Assembly: GCA_028583605.1 (NCBI GenBank)
Contig: CM053334.1
Coordinates: 22,371,726-22,435,725, forward strand
DNA length: 64,000 nt
Origin: Dastarcus helophoroides
Taxonomy: Eukaryota; Arthropoda; Insecta; Coleoptera; Bothrideridae
Direction of reading: 5' to 3'
Shown here: in pieces, positions 12,563 to 25,395 of the stretch
How positions within the stretch are numbered: the stretch's first letter is position 1
How the letters are laid out: each line of letters starts with the position of its first letter
Program-made: the position numbers and the translations under genes
The notes under the pieces: model-generated
Databases searched by the model: none
Told to the model about the DNA's origin: nothing
Seen by the model: the letters and a program-made list of their open reading frames with translations, nothing else

Positions 12563-14399
12563 AGGCATCAGTTTCTTTAAGTCGAAGGCTATTACTTTCA
12601 GAATAAAACGATCGTAAATTTGGAGATTAGCTATTGACATACGAAACGCACCGCTTTATCCGATAAAATATCTACTGACAGACGTGGAATACCATATATT
12701 TCATTCTCGTTCTATACTTTTTTATCATATTGCACAGCTTCACTAATATGACGTTAACTTATTACAACGAAGTGTGCTCTGGGGTTTTACAAAGACTTAT
12801 CGGTATTGTAGATTCACACACACAAAAAAATAACAATTGGGTGAATTGTCCCATTTAACTTAAAATGATGCTACAGCTGCAAAGGTCTTCGTTGTACTTG
12901 CTAAAGGTTTCGTTTGGTTTTTGGGAACCAATACACAATTTTTTTTCTTCCAATGTGTCCAGTCTGTTGTTGAAACGTTACATCAAAAAGAGCTTGATAG
13001 GACAAGGCTTTTTTTATTGGAGGAGTTCAGCTACGGTTTATTTTATTCACGAGTATTGATCCTTTAGCAGATCTTAAAACTCTTCAGACTAAAGGAAATT
13101 AAAAAAGTAAATAAAAATTATTTTAGAAGACGTCCTCTATGAAAAACACTTTGAATGAAATAGTTGTTAAAGCTGAAAGAATTAAAAAAGTGCTCAAAAA
13201 AATTAGATACAAATTTCTGTCTTCTAAGAGTAACTTTTTGATTATTTATTTTACAACTGGCTAACTCGTAGATAAGTTAATTAAAAAAAAATTGTTTTGC
13301 AACTTTGACTGCAATGTTACGTAGATATGGTGAACACATAATGGCACAATTTTTTCGAAAGACTTTAGTCAACTCCAAAAACAGTTTTAAACTTGCTGAG
13401 ATGAAAAAAATGTTGTCCTACCTAAAATGGGTGGTAAATGTAACAATGTCGATGAAGTATACATAACACAGAGTAAGAAATTAAAAAAATATATATATTT
13501 GGAAAATTTTTAGTGGTCTATGACATGCATGCCAACTGTTTTAATTATAGCTTCCCCTTGAAGTGTAATTGTTTAGTGCGAAAACTGCCTGAGCATTTCG
13601 GGAACACTTCTAGCTATCTAACTGAAGTACATCTTCAGATAGGCGCGCCGCCGTTATACTTCTAGGTAATCAGAAGATAAACACTCAATATTTTCCATGT
13701 TTTGCACCAAAAAATGGTCCTATCGAGAAGAGCACAAATCGTACTTGTTTTAACAACTTTGACGACACGCACGTATTTTAGAAAATTCAAATCTACCATG
13801 AACCAATACTTTCAGTAAATTGGAAAGAAATAATTTAACATCTATTTGATCGACTTTGCAATTTCAGTCCCCCAAGGGGTGAAATTCATGTCAAAGTTAG
13901 TTGGGAATAATTAGGACCTCGTTTCATTTTAAATTTTTGTGTAAAAAATATGCCAAATTGGGTATTTTTTCAGAAATTCGACTTCCAATTTCTTATGAAA
14001 ATTTTGATTTTTTCTAAAGTTTGTGTTTTTGTCTTAAATTTGTTTTTTATATTCATTATATTTTATATTCATTTTTTTTAAAGTATCGACTTTTCAAAAA
14101 TTTTGCTTTATTTGTGAAAATTTTATCCGTTTTGAGAATCTTGATTTTTTTCAAAATATCGATATATTCAAAACTTTTAAACCTAGATTTAGAAATTTCA
14201 GCCTCTAAGGGGGTGAAAATACCTGCTAAAGTAAGCTGGGAAAAATAAAACTTCATTTAATTGCGAATTTCTGCGTAAATTGAGAATTTAATTTAAACTG
14301 TTTATTCTATTCGTTTATGAATTTCGAAAAATGCTAAATGAATTAATATTTTGAAAAAAAATTATAACTATTGTTAGATTGCACAAAAAAAATCTTTTT
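12563..14399. other. Low-repeat AT-rich region, no recognised gene
   Basis: Mostly unique sequence. The frame at 12,865-13,059 (+, 64 codons) has no recognisable product. From about 13,900 the sequence becomes the T-rich degenerate repeat that leads into the 159-bp satellite. Confidence 0.45.
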
Positions 14400-16140
14400 T
14401 TCAATTTGTTTTCAAATGTTCAACGTGAATGTTCCAAATTTTCTACATATTTCACCTTTTATGTAAATTTCGAGGTTTCTCTTTGGAAAGCCACTTTTTG
14501 GAACTTTTGAAATATTTTAAAAAATATCGACTGCTTTGAAAATCTCGATTTCTTTTAAAAACTTTAAATGTCGAATTTCAACGTAAATGTTCTAAATTTT
14601 CTCTATATTTTCACCTTTTCTGTATATTTCAAGTTTTCTTTTTGGAATGTAATTTTTTGGAACTTTTGAAATATATTCAAAAATATCGCCTGCTTTGAAA
14701 ATCTCGACTTCTTTTGAAAATTTCGAATGTCGAATGTTCACCTGTATATGTTCTTAATTTTCTCCATATCTTCACCTTTTCTGTAAATTTCGAGTTTTCT
14801 CTTTGGAATGCCACTTTTTGGAACTTTTGAAATATTTTCAAAGATATCAACTGCTTTGAAAATCTCGACTTCTTTTGAAAATTTCGAATGTCGAATGTTC
14901 ACCGTAAATGTTCTAAATTTTCTCCATATACATTTTTTGTAAATTTCGAGTTTTTTTGGAATTTCTCGTTTTGGAACTTTTGAAATATTTTTAAAAATAT
15001 CGACTGCTTTGAAAATCTTGACTTCTTTTGAAAATTTCAAATCTCCAATGTTCACCGTAAATGTTCTAAATTTTCTAAATATTTTCATCTTTTCTGTAAA
15101 TTTCAAGTTTTCTCTTTGGAATGTCACTTTTTGGATTTTTTGAAAAAATTTTAAAAATATCGAATGCTTTGAAATTATTGACTTTTTTTAAGAATTTCGA
15201 ATGTCGAATGTTCACCGTGAATGTTCTAAGTTTTCGCTATATTTTCACCTTTTCCGTAGATTTCAGTTTTTTTTGGCATGTCTCGTTTTGGAACTTTTAA
15301 AATATTTTCAAAAATATCGACTGCTTTGAAAATCTCGACTTCTTCTGAAAATTTAGAATGTTGAATGTTCACCGTGAATGTTCTAAATTTTCCAAATATT
15401 TTCACCTTTTTTGTAAATTTCAAGTTTTCTCTTTGGAATGTCACTTCTTGGATTTTTTAAAAATGTTCTAAAATATCGACTCCTTTGAAAATTTTGACTT
15501 CTTTTAAAATTTCGAATGTCGAATGTTAACGTGAATGTTCTAAATTTTCTCCATATTTTTACCTTTTCTGTAAATTTAAAGTTTTCTTTTTGGAATGTCA
15601 CCATTTGGAACTTTTGAAATATTTTCAAAAATATCGACTACTTTGAAAATCTCTACTTCTTTTGAAAATTTCGAATGTCGAATGTTCACCGTGAATGTTT
15701 TAAATTTTCTCCATTGTTTTCACATTTTCTGTAAATTTCTAATTTTCTCTTTGGAATGCCACTTTTTAGAACTTTTGAAATATTTTCAAAAATATCGACT
15801 GCTTTGAAAATCTTGACCTCTTTTGAAAATTTCAAATGTCGAATGTTCACCGTGAATATTCTCAATTTTGTTTATATTTTCACCTTTTCTATAAAATTCA
15901 AGTTTTCTTTTTGGAATGTCACCTTTTGGAACTTTTGAAATATTTTCAAAAATATCGACTGCTTTGAAAATCTGGACTTCTTTTGAAAACTTCGAATGTC
16001 GAATGCTCATCGTGAATGTTCTCTATCTTTTCACCTTTTTCTCTAAATTTCGAGTTTTCTTTATGGAATATCACCTTTTGGAACTTTTGAAATATTTTCG
16101 ACTACTTTGAAAATCTCGAGTTTTTTTGAAAATTTCGAAA
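14400..16140 (+). repeat. ~159-bp satellite, about 11 units
   Basis: The anchor 'gaacttttgaaatatttt' (or a variant) starts at 14,501, 14,660, 14,821, 14,973, 15,133, 15,291, 15,450, 15,608, 15,769, 15,929 and 16,081, giving periods of 159, 161, 152, 160, 158, 159, 158, 161, 160 and 152. Each unit also contains 'atcgactgctttgaaaatc', 'cgaatgtcgaatgttcacc', 'gtgaatgttctaaattttc' and 'ccttttctgtaaatttc'. The short minus-strand frames (14,738-15,127 and others) and plus-strand frames are translations of the satellite and repeat the same peptide each period. Confidence 0.95.
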
Positions 16141-16310
16141 GTCGAAGTTTTTAAAAACAAGTCAAAAATTCGATTTTCTTTTCAATTTATTTTAAAACCT
16201 TTCACTTTTCTTTAAACGTTCATGTTTTTTCTACGTTTTGTTTTATTTGGGGAATTTAATTTTTTTTTAAAATGTACTATTCTAAAGGTGTTGCTTCGTT
16301 TTTGACAATT

Positions 16311-16380
16311 TTAGCTGTCTCGAAAATTTTAACTGTTTTGAAAATTTTAACTGTTTTGAAAATTTTAACTGTTTTAAAAA
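16311..16380 (+). repeat. 18-bp tandem repeat, four units
   Basis: 'ttttaactgttttgaaaa' repeats about four times, just right of the 159-bp satellite. Confidence 0.8.
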
Positions 16381-17942
16381 TGATAGCTCTTTTTAATCTC
16401 AATTTTCTCCAAACTTTTATACTTTTCTTCAAGAGTTGTTGTTTTTCTAAAAAGTTTTTTTACTGTTTTGAATTTTACTTAAAATATACGATTTTTTTTA
16501 AAAACCTCAACTTTAATTTTTTTTTTAAATTCAAAATCCTTTTTGCTTTTGACATTTTAAAAACGAAGATCATTTTTAAATTTCGATTTTATTAAATTTC
16601 GACTTCTTGAGGTTTTAATTTTTTCTATTTTCTCATGAAATATTTACTTCAGTTTGACTTATTTTTAAGAAAAAATCGATTTTCATCCTCTCGTTTTTGC
16701 AACTTCGCTTTTTCTTGAAAAAATGGACCTAGTCTAATAATTTGAAGTTATGTGAATATTTCGAGTTTTTTTTTAACTTGTAACCAATTTGAAAGTTTTG
16801 ATTTTTTAAATAACTTAATTTTATATTTATTAATTATATTATTGGTTATTTTTTTATGGAAAAATTTTAGAGTTCGTGTTAAATTGAGATATTTTCAAAA
16901 AATTAAATTTTTTTTATTCAAAAACTCAAAATTTTGACTCTTTTTGAAGAATATAATTCTTTCGAAGATTTTGAATTTCCTTCGATGAAGTTCAGCTTTA
17001 TAGTTTTTCCATATTATTTCTTTTCCTAATGTGACCTTTATGAAAATTTGAACTTTTATGAATATTTCAAGCTTTTTGAAAATGTTGATCCCAAAGTTTC
17101 CATTTTTTTTTATTCATAATTCGACTCTTTAAATAATTCGAAGTTTTTAAAAGTTCCATTTCGCTGTTTTGTGACAATGGTAAATTTAGATATTTATTCC
17201 ATAAATTTGACTTTTTTCAAGACTCGAATTTTGGCTATATTTTCTGAAAAAATCTACTTCTTCAAAAATTTCAATTTTTGTATATTTTTTCGAATATTAC
17301 TAAAAATATGGAGCTGTTTTAAAGAATTTAATTTTTTTGAATTTCGAATTATTTTTGAAATGGTTAAATTATTTGAAAACTTCGACTTTTGAAAAATATC
17401 TGCTTTTTGCGAATGTATCGACATCTAAATTTAAAAATTTTACTTAAAAAATTTGGGATTTTTTGCAAGATTTCGAGGTTTCTCCAAATTTTGTACTTTT
17501 CTGAAAATTTGGACTTTTACCAGAATTTTATAGTTTTTTAAATTTTTTTTAATTTCGATTTTTTTTCTAAATAATTCGACTTTTTCGAAAATTTTATATC
17601 GGTTATTTGTAAGAATGATTACTATTTCAAAAATGTCGTTCTTTTCTGAAAATTCGCATTTTTTTAACTACCTCATTTTTTTGAATTTCGAATTATGTTT
17701 GAAATTTTTGAATTCTTTAATTCATTAGTTTCGAGTTTTTTGAAAATTTCGACTTCTTTTAACTTTCGAGTTTTTTAAGGATTTTGACTTTTTCTCGAAT
17801 TTCTGCTTTTCTCAGAATTTCATTCCGAAGAATTCAAAACAGTTTTTTGCAAAAATGGACACTTTTCCAATTTTTCTGAAAACTCCGACTTTTTTAAAAT
17901 ATCTTATGCTCTTGAATTTCTAATTATTTTTAAAATAATTCA
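16381..17942. repeat. Pyrimidine-rich degenerate repeat
   Basis: T-rich sequence with recurring 'aaaatttcgactttttt'. The portion 17,310-17,595 is duplicated at 18,830-19,145, sharing 'gaaatggttgaattatttg', 'gaaaaatatctgctt', 'ccaaattttgta' and 'aaataattcgactttttcg'. No gene recognised. Confidence 0.65.
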
Positions 17943-18097
17943 GGTGGAGCGGACTGGTGCCTTGGTTATCTTCAAAAATTGAAATATAAATCTCTCTGAA
18001 GATGATAGCTTGGCTATCGAAAACAAGTTAGAGCAACCTTTCTTGTGTTTTTTAGTCTTTGTTGGTTTCAGGGGACAAGATTTGAAACTTCAATTTT
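17943..18097. mobile_element. Foldback element, copy 3 (internal deletion)
   Basis: The outer left arm ('ggtggagcggactggt', 'ccttggttatcttcaaaaat') joins directly to the right arm ('ctctctgaagatgatagctt', 'gagcaacctttcttgtg', 'gttggtttcagggga'). The left inner arm is missing. Confidence 0.8.
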
Positions 18098-19144
18098 TTA
18101 AAATAATTGAGTTATTCGAAAATTTTGATTTAAAAAAATTACATTTTCCGAAATATGGTAACTTTAAAATTTCAACACTTTTGACTCTTTAAAAATTTGA
18201 TTTACTTTTGAATTTTCCCAAAAATTTTAAACTCTTCTTAAAAGTTTTTTGAAGACTTAAATTAATTTTTAAATATTTTGACCTCTTTGAAAATTTCATT
18301 TTGATCTTTTGGTAAAATGAAAATTTTTCAAAATTTCGACCTTTTCTGAAAAACTGCTTCTAACAAGTTTAACTTTTCTTTCAATTTATGACTTCTTTAA
18401 TCATTTTTGATTTATTAAAATTCCCAGTTTCTTCAAAAATGCTGACCCACAGTTTCCATTTTTGTTTTCAAAATTCAGCTCTTGAAATAATTCGTAGTTT
18501 TTGAAAATTTTATTTCGATGTTTTATGAAAATGAAAACTTTTTCATAAATTTTGCCTTTTTCCAAAAATTTCAATCTTTTTTGAAAAATTTCATTTTTTG
18601 ATGTGAATTTCGCATTATTTTTTACATTTACGGGTTCTTTAAACCTTTTGTATATTTTTAAAAGATTGACTTTTGTCAGAAATGTTGATCCAAAATTTCG
18701 ACTTTTTCCAACATTTTCATCTTTTTAGTTTTCGACTTTTTTTTGACCTTTTCAAAAATTTCGACTCTTTAGACAATTTTAATTCTTTTGAAGATAATGA
18801 ATTATTTTCAAAATTTCTACTTTCTTAAAGAATTCTGTTTTAAGGAATTTAACTTTTTTGAATTTTGAATTATATTTGAAATGGTTGAATTATTTGAAAA
18901 TTTAGATTTTCGAAAAATATCTGCTTCCTGCGAATATATTGACATTTAAATTTTACCGCCTTTTTTTTCTTCAGAACGTGAACTTCAGAAATTTTAGATT
19001 ATTTGCAAAATTTCAACTTTTTTCCAAATTTTGTAATTTTCTGAAAATTTTGGCTTTTTGAAAAATTTTATAGTTTTGATAAAATTTTTTTTTTAATTTT
19101 GAATTTTTTTCTAAATAATTCGACTTTTTCGAAAATTTCATTTC
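18098..19144. repeat. Pyrimidine-rich degenerate repeat, with second copy of a ~300-bp segment
   Basis: The right end (18,830-19,145) matches 17,310-17,595. The CT-rich array begins exactly where this copy ends; the first copy continues into non-array sequence. Confidence 0.6.
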
Positions 19145-20930
19145 AATTCTTTCTTTCTCTATTTTCTATTTTCTCTTCTTTCTTCTCTCTTATCTCTTAT
19201 CTTCTCTCTTATCTCTTCTCTCTTCTCTCTTCTCTCTTCTCTCTTCTCTCTTCTCTCTTCTCTCTTCTCTCTTCTCTCTTCTCTCTTCTCTCTTCTCTCT
19301 TCTCTCTTCTCTCTCTTCTCTCTTCTCTCTTCTCTCTTCTCTCTTCTCTCTTCTCTCTTCTCTCTTCTCTCTTCTCTCTTCTCTCTTCTCTCTTCTCTCT
19401 TCTCTCTTCTCTCTTCTCTCTTCTCTCTTCTCTCTTCTCTCTTCTCTCTTCTCTCTTCTCTCTTCTCTCTTCTCTCTTCTCTCTTCTCTCTTCTCTCTTC
19501 TCTCTTCTCTCTTCTCTCTTCTCTCTTCTCTCTTCTCTCTTCTTCTTCTCTCTTCTCTCTTCTCTCTTCTCTCTTCTCTCTTCTCTCTTCTCTCTTCTCT
19601 CTTCTCTCTTCTCTCTTCTCTCTTCTCTCTTCTCTCTTCTCTCTTCTTTCTTCTCTCTTCTCTCTTCTCTCTTCTCATCTTCTCTCTTCTCTCTTCTTTC
19701 TCCTCTCTCTCTTTTCTCTCTTCTCTCTTCTCTCTTTTCTCTTTTCTCTCTCCTTCTCTCTTCTCTCTTCTCTCTTCTCTCTTCTCTCTTCTCTCTTCTC
19801 TCTTCTCTCTTCTCTCTTCTCTCTTCTCTCTTCTCTCTTCTCTCTTCTCTCTTCTCTCTTCTCTCTTCTCTCTTCTCTCTTCTCTCTTCTCTCTTCTCTC
19901 TTCTCTCTTCTCTCTTCTCTCTTTCTCTCTTCTCTCTTCTCTCTTCTCTCTTCTCTCTTCTCTCTTCTCTCTTCTCTCTTTCTCTTCTCTCTTCTCTCTT
20001 CTCTCTTCTCTCTTCTCTCTTCTCTCTTCTCTCTTCTCTCTTCTCTCTTCTCTCTTCTCTCTTCTCTCTTCTCTCTTCTCTCTTCTCTCTTCTCTCTTCT
20101 CTCTTCTCTCTTCTCTCTTCTCTCTTCTCTCTTCTCTCTTCTCTCTTCTCTCTTCTCTCTTCTCTCTTCTCTCTTCTCTCTTCTCTCTTCTCTCTTCTCT
20201 CTTCTCCTCTTCTCTCTTCTCTCTTCTCTCTTCTCTCTTCTCTCTTCTCTCTTCTCTCTTCTCTCTTCTCTCTTCTCTCTTCTCTCTTCTCTCTTCTCTC
20301 TTCTCTCTTCTCTCTTCTCTCTTCTCTCTTCTCTCTTCTCTCTTCTCTCTTCTCTCTTCTCTCTTCTCTCTTCTCTCTTCTCTCTCTCTCTCTCTCTCTT
20401 CTCTCTTCTCTCTTCTCTCTCTCTCTCTTCTCTCTTCTCTCTTCTCTCTTCTCTCTTCTCTTTTCTCTCTTCTCTCTTCTCTCTTCTCTCTTCTCTCTTC
20501 TCTCTTTTCTCTTCTCTCTTTTCTCTTCTCTCTTCTCCTTCTCTCTTCCCCCTTCTTTCTCTCTCTCTTTTCTCTTTTCTCGTTTTTTCGTTTCTCGTTT
20601 TTCGTTCTCGTTTCTCGTTTCTCGTTTCTTGTTTCTCTCTTCTCTCTTTTCTCTCTTCTCTTTTCTGTCTCCTCTCTACTTTCTTTTCTCTTCTTTCTTC
20701 TTTCTTTTCTCTTCTCCTCTCTCTCTTCTCTCTCTCTCTCTCTTCTCTATCTCTCTTCTTTCTCTTCTCTCTTCTTTTTTTTTCTCTTTTCTCTTTTCTC
20801 TCTTCTCTCTTTCCTTTTCCCTCTTCTCTCTTCTTTTTCTTTCTTCTCTTTTCTCTCTCTCTCCCTCTCTCGTTCTCTCTCTCTCTCGCTCTCGCTCTCT
20901 TTGCCCCCCCTCTCCTACCTTCTCTCTTAT
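19145..20930. repeat. (TCTCTTC)n heptanucleotide array
   Basis: The core (about 19,210-20,530) is a nearly perfect 7-bp repeat on the pyrimidine strand, interrupted by occasional one- or two-base slips. It grades rightward into imperfect CT-rich sequence to about 20,930. Because 7 is not a multiple of 3 the translation also has a 7-residue period (LLSSLFS on +, RREKREE on -). This produces long open frames on both strands (19,099-20,973 +; 19,190-19,678 and 19,675-20,940 -) that are not genes. Confidence 0.97.
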
Positions 20931-20939
20931 TTTTACGCA

Positions 20940-22831
20940 TTATTTCGTATTAGTTAATTATTATGGATACTAGTTTCAACTTTCATGCTTATCGACATTT
21001 TATATTTAAACAATGTTTTATTTCTTTTCGATTCCGATTCCGAAATTTTAGAAAATCAAAATCAAAAATTGTTACTTTCCGATTATACGCAGTGGCGGTG
21101 AGAGGGATGTCGTTTTGTTATATTTAAACGACGATCATCTCTGTTTATTACAGCCTATGAAAGCTTAGGTTTTTCTGATAATTTGGTGAGAAACATCTGA
21201 GGACACTTTTAGAAAAAGATCGAAAAACTACAAATAATTAATGTCTGAATTCGTAATTAGTATACTTTATAAACTGTAAATAGACAAAAATTAAGAACTG
21301 TGTAGTTTTTCTCTGTTCAATGAAACTCTCACTGTCGTCTTTCTTTAGGAGCGTAAAAACGCCAATTAATCTCATTAAATGAATGATCCGGAAGATAAAA
21401 TTAGAGACAGCAAGAGAAAAGTCCCTCGTGCGCCTGATGTAATAAAGTAATAGTAAGTTTTCTACGTTATAAAGGCGAGAGGCGGTGCGTAACAGGTTAT
21501 TTTACACATCTATGGCTACCCTGATGTGCAGATTCCTTCGAGTGTTGGCAGACCTGTAATAGACCTCTTCTGCATCTCTCTAATACTCCCGGGGGCCGTT
21601 ATACATATCAAATACGTTATCGGACTGTGTCAACTCGAACACCGTCTTATTACTTTCTTATAACCGAAAACATTGGCTATTCTGAATAGACGTTTTAGAA
21701 ATCGTCGGGGGAATACCCCGAAAATTTTTATCATCTACTACATGATCCTAAAGTCTAGCACTTCTTTATTAGATGCATGATTTGAATCTTAAAATGTATT
21801 ATATAATAAATGGGTAATATTTTGACTGAGAGATGGGGTATGGGGTATGCGCTTAAAATTAAAATAAGATATTATGAATGCCGATATCTTCAGTTCATTA
21901 CATTCCAGCATCCAATAGTCGTTTATTTGATGTTTCGACGCTAATTATAAACGAAACGTTATCCAAGTTTAAATCAATGGCACTGATGAAAGATCACAGT
22001 CTTCTTGGCATTCAAAACTGAAAATGTAAAGATACTTATCTATAAACCTTTCCTCTCTCCGGCAATAAGGATCCAAACTTATTGCTTTAATATTATACAT
22101 CCTTTAAGATCCGTATATATTCCAGACTTATCTTTCGAATGACAAGTAATCCTTTGAAAGCTAAATATTCCCATTCAATTGAGTATGGTAAATATATTAC
22201 AAAATGGGCTTAAAATTAACTTTTCGGCTAATTAATACGGCTGAAGTTAAATGTGGAATTGAAAGTACAAAAAATATATGTAGAATCAAAATGTGGTTTC
22301 AGGGGACGTTTCAATTTTGCATCGATTAATTTATTTTAGTTCAATTGTTCAAAAAAATTTTAAGAAATTGGTTATCGTCATATGTACTTTTATGTTTATT
22401 GTTTTTAAAAGTTAAGTAGCTCATTTGCACATAAAGAGTGCTTAAAACTTTAAGTGCGTATTGGATTAAATAAAACCAAAAATAGTTCTTGTAAACACTT
22501 CAAATCTAAGAGACGTAATAATGGGAAGTCTTTATATAAGCAGGAGACATTTAGCAACTTCATCATTTCAGATCAGTTTGTTTTAAACACTATTGATATT
22601 GATATTATCTTCTGCTGGTTCTTATCGGTAAGCCAAACCAAATATTTTTGTTGTGTATTGTGTGGTTATTTACTTTAGCTGTACTACCCCTTTAAAATGT
22701 ATTATTATATTAATTCCTTTTAGGCCTCTTGTAAGTTCCATTATACATCATCATTCGTGATTCGCTTTATGATCATACAATTGGCCAGTATCCAGTTTCG
22801 GCGGTAGAATTCAGAATACTGATATTTTTTT
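20940..22831. other. Low-repeat region, no recognised gene
   Basis: Largely unique sequence. The part 21,450-21,720 has higher GC ('cgagaggcggtgcgtaacagg', 'ctcccgggggccgtt') and is a candidate for conserved non-coding or exonic sequence. The frame 22,454-22,678 (+, 74 codons) has no recognisable product. Confidence 0.4.
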
Positions 22832-22987
22832 GGTGGAATGAACTGGTCTTTGGTTAACTTCAAGAATCGAAATACAAATCTTGTTCCCTAAAACCAAGAA
22901 AGATTAAAAAACAGAACAGCAGCAACCTTTGTTGTGTTTTTAATTTTTCTTGGTTTCAAGAGATAAGATTTGGATTTCGATTTTTCA
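22832..22987. mobile_element. Foldback element, copy 4 (apex deleted)
   Basis: The left arm ('ggtggaatgaactggtctt' to 'aaaccaagaaagatt') meets the right arm ('gcaacctttgttgtgtt', 'ttcttggtttcaagaga') with the central arms lost. Confidence 0.8.
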
Positions 22988-23399
22988 GAACATTGATGTT
23001 CTTTAACATCGATGTTATGCATTCAAATCGTTGGTTAACATAAAAATACAAATACATTGCGAATTTGTTTAATAATTTACAGCTAAATTTTTGACATTTT
23101 TTTGAACCCCATGTTCCAGAAAAAATCTGAAAGTTCGTCTATAAACTCAACATATTTATTTTTCTCTCAAAACTACTTCAACATAAACATTAAACATACC
23201 TTATAATGGAAACGTTCGTTTCCTTCTTGTCATATTGCCAGTTACAGTGATTGGATATAAAAATCTTTATTTATTTATTTTGTTTAATGAACTTACCGCA
23301 AGGATCTAAAGACAAAATCGTCAGCTAAAAGACAGTGCGCAATTTGTGCAGCTTCTACTTACATGACAATTACTATAATACATTTAATTTCAGTATCTT

Positions 23400-23950
23400 A
23401 TATTGTGGGTACAGTTTCTGGCATTTTAGTTTCTCAGGTTATTGAATATCAGCAGATAATGCTTTTGGCGATGACAGTTCATAATAGTGACATATTCTCC
23501 ATGAAACCTAGGGAAGCGAAGCTACAAAACTACAACTACAAAAATTTGTAAATTTTTTATAAAGTCAAAGTCTTTTTTTTGAACATTTCAAATTTTTGCT
23601 TTAAGTTCCTAATTTAGATCAAAATTTTTTACTTGGTTTCTTAAACTTCAGGTTTTCTTTCAAAATTTCAACCAGAATCTGTTATCCTTGTTTGAACTTT
23701 TGAGATTCGTAGTCAAAGTTTGGTTTCCCCTAGATATTTTGAGTTTTTTCTTTAAGATTTATAAAATTTTTAATTTCAAAGTTCAACCTGTTTCTCAGCT
23801 CTGATCCTTAAAACTCAATGTTTTACAATGATTCCTAAATTTCTACATATAATTTCTCGCTTTTGACTCTTTTCTGAATCTGCTGAAATCTCAATATTTC
23901 CAATTTCTTTTAAAAATTTAAGGTTTCAGTGGTAAAACACTAATCAAAAT
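23400..23950 (+). repeat. Segment duplicated at 27,790-28,290 (copy A)
   Basis: Shares in order 'tcagcagataatg'/'tcagcagatgattg', 'ttctccatgaa'/'ttctccataaa', 'gatcaaaattttttac'/'gatcgaaattttttac', 'cccagctcttatcc'-like and 'tctgctgaaatctc' with a second region 4.4 kb to the right. The frame 23,363-23,551 lies partly in it and has no recognised product. Confidence 0.65.
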
Positions 23951-24905
23951 TCTAATAGCAGTTTAAAGTCGCAATTTTCAAATTACGCTTGGAATTTTTG
24001 AGAATAACTCGAAATTTAAAAAACGTTAAATTGTTCGAAAATTGTCAAATGTTTTTAACTTCACAAAAAAATCAAAATTACATTTTCGAAAAAGTCGAAT
24101 TATTTCAAAAATAATAAATTTTCAAAAAAGTTATTCATATTTTTTAAAGATGTGGAAATTTTCAGAAAAAGAACTCAAATTTTTAAAAAATCAAAATTTC
24201 TGAGAAAAGTCTGCATTTTTGAAAAAAATGGATCTTTGTAGAAAAATCGTAATTTTTAAATAACCCAATCATTTCAAAAATAATTTGAAATTCAAAAGAG
24301 TAAATTTTTTGAAAAATTCGATAAGAACTGTTTGTTTTTCCGAAAATTGAAATTATTCAGGAATCTTTAAAAATAAACAAAATTCGACTAAGTGAGAATT
24401 CTGAAAAAAAGTTCAAATATTAAGTGAAATTGTGTTTTTTTCAATTTATTTAACATTTCTTCGGCCCAGTTTGGAAATATTTAAATTTTTATGATTAAAC
24501 AAATTGAAAAAACCATAATATTTCCGGTCAATAAGGGTCTACCATGAAGAATTAAGTGAACTTGTTCAAAGAAAATTGAAATTTTTAGAAAAGTTGGATG
24601 ACATTTTTAAGAAGTTTGTATCCAAAAAAATCGAATAAAATTTTTAAAAAGTGGAATTATTTAAAAAAATAATAATTCCAAAATTTTAATTAATTATTTC
24701 AATTCTTATAAAAATGTTTAAATTTTCAAAAAACGGTCGAAATATTAAAAAGAATCAAATTTTCAAAAAGTTAAAATTTTCAAAAGAAGTCGAAATTTTT
24801 AAAGCCAGCATTTTCGAAAAATGCTGAAATTTCATAAAACGTCGAAATTTTTGAATGATTCAATTTTTGAAAAGTAACAATCTTGAAGAAAAGTTGATAT
24901 TTTTG
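23951..24905 (+). repeat. Purine-rich degenerate repeat
   Basis: Words such as 'aaaaagtcgaaattttt' and 'ttcaaaaaag' dominate. No gene, RNA or clear tandem period is visible. Confidence 0.6.
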
Positions 24906-25172
24906 AAATACAGAACTTGTCCCCTGAAACCAAGAAAGATTAAAAACACAACAAACATTGTTCTAACGCGTTCCGACAGCCAAGCTGTCATCTTCAGACA
25001 GATACTAAGTCTAGTATCTCTCTAGTATCCAGTATCTCTCTGAAGATGACAGCTTGGCTGTCGGAACGCTTTAGAATAACATTTGTTGTGTTTTTTAATC
25101 TTTTTTGGTTTCAGGGGACAAGTTCTGTATTTCAGTTCTTGAAGATAACCAAGGGCCACTCTGTTTCACCAA
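24906..25172. mobile_element. Foldback element, copy 5 (both arms)
   Basis: Both arms are present ('tacagaacttgtcccctg' at the left, 'ggggacaagttctgtattt' and 'gataaccaagggccac' at the right), with the apex near 25,015. The apex carries small direct repeats of 'agtatctctct'. The outermost left arm is missing. Confidence 0.85.
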
Positions 25173-25261
25173 AAAAAGATCGATATTTTTGTCAGCATTT
25201 TCGAAAAAAGTAGAAATTTTCCAAAAACCCGAAATTCGAAATTCAAAAAAGTAAAATTTTT

Positions 25262-25395
25262 CGAACGGAATTTTTCCCAAAAAATTACAACCTATCCTTG
25301 TTTAAGAAGGCGGTTCATTGCCATCTATCCTTGTTTCCACATCCTACTTGCGGTGCTTTGAACGCATTATAGGGTTATGCTTTGTGAGTGGACTT
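25262..25395 (+). mobile_element. Non-LTR retrotransposon 3' tail
   Basis: 'gaacggaatttttccc', 'aaaaattacaacctatcctt' and 'cttgtttccacatcctactt' match the tail copy at 2260-2390. It lies 90 bp from foldback copy 5. Confidence 0.7.

Noticed and set aside
14738..16010. Several overlapping frames with repeated peptides
   Set aside because: Each repeats the same peptide once per 159-bp unit and is interrupted by unit indels: satellite, not a repeat protein gene.
19099..20973. 624-codon open frame on + and long frames on - over the CT-rich array
   Set aside because: A 7-bp repeat with few interruptions gives a 7-residue translation repeat on both strands; no start context, no non-repetitive domain.
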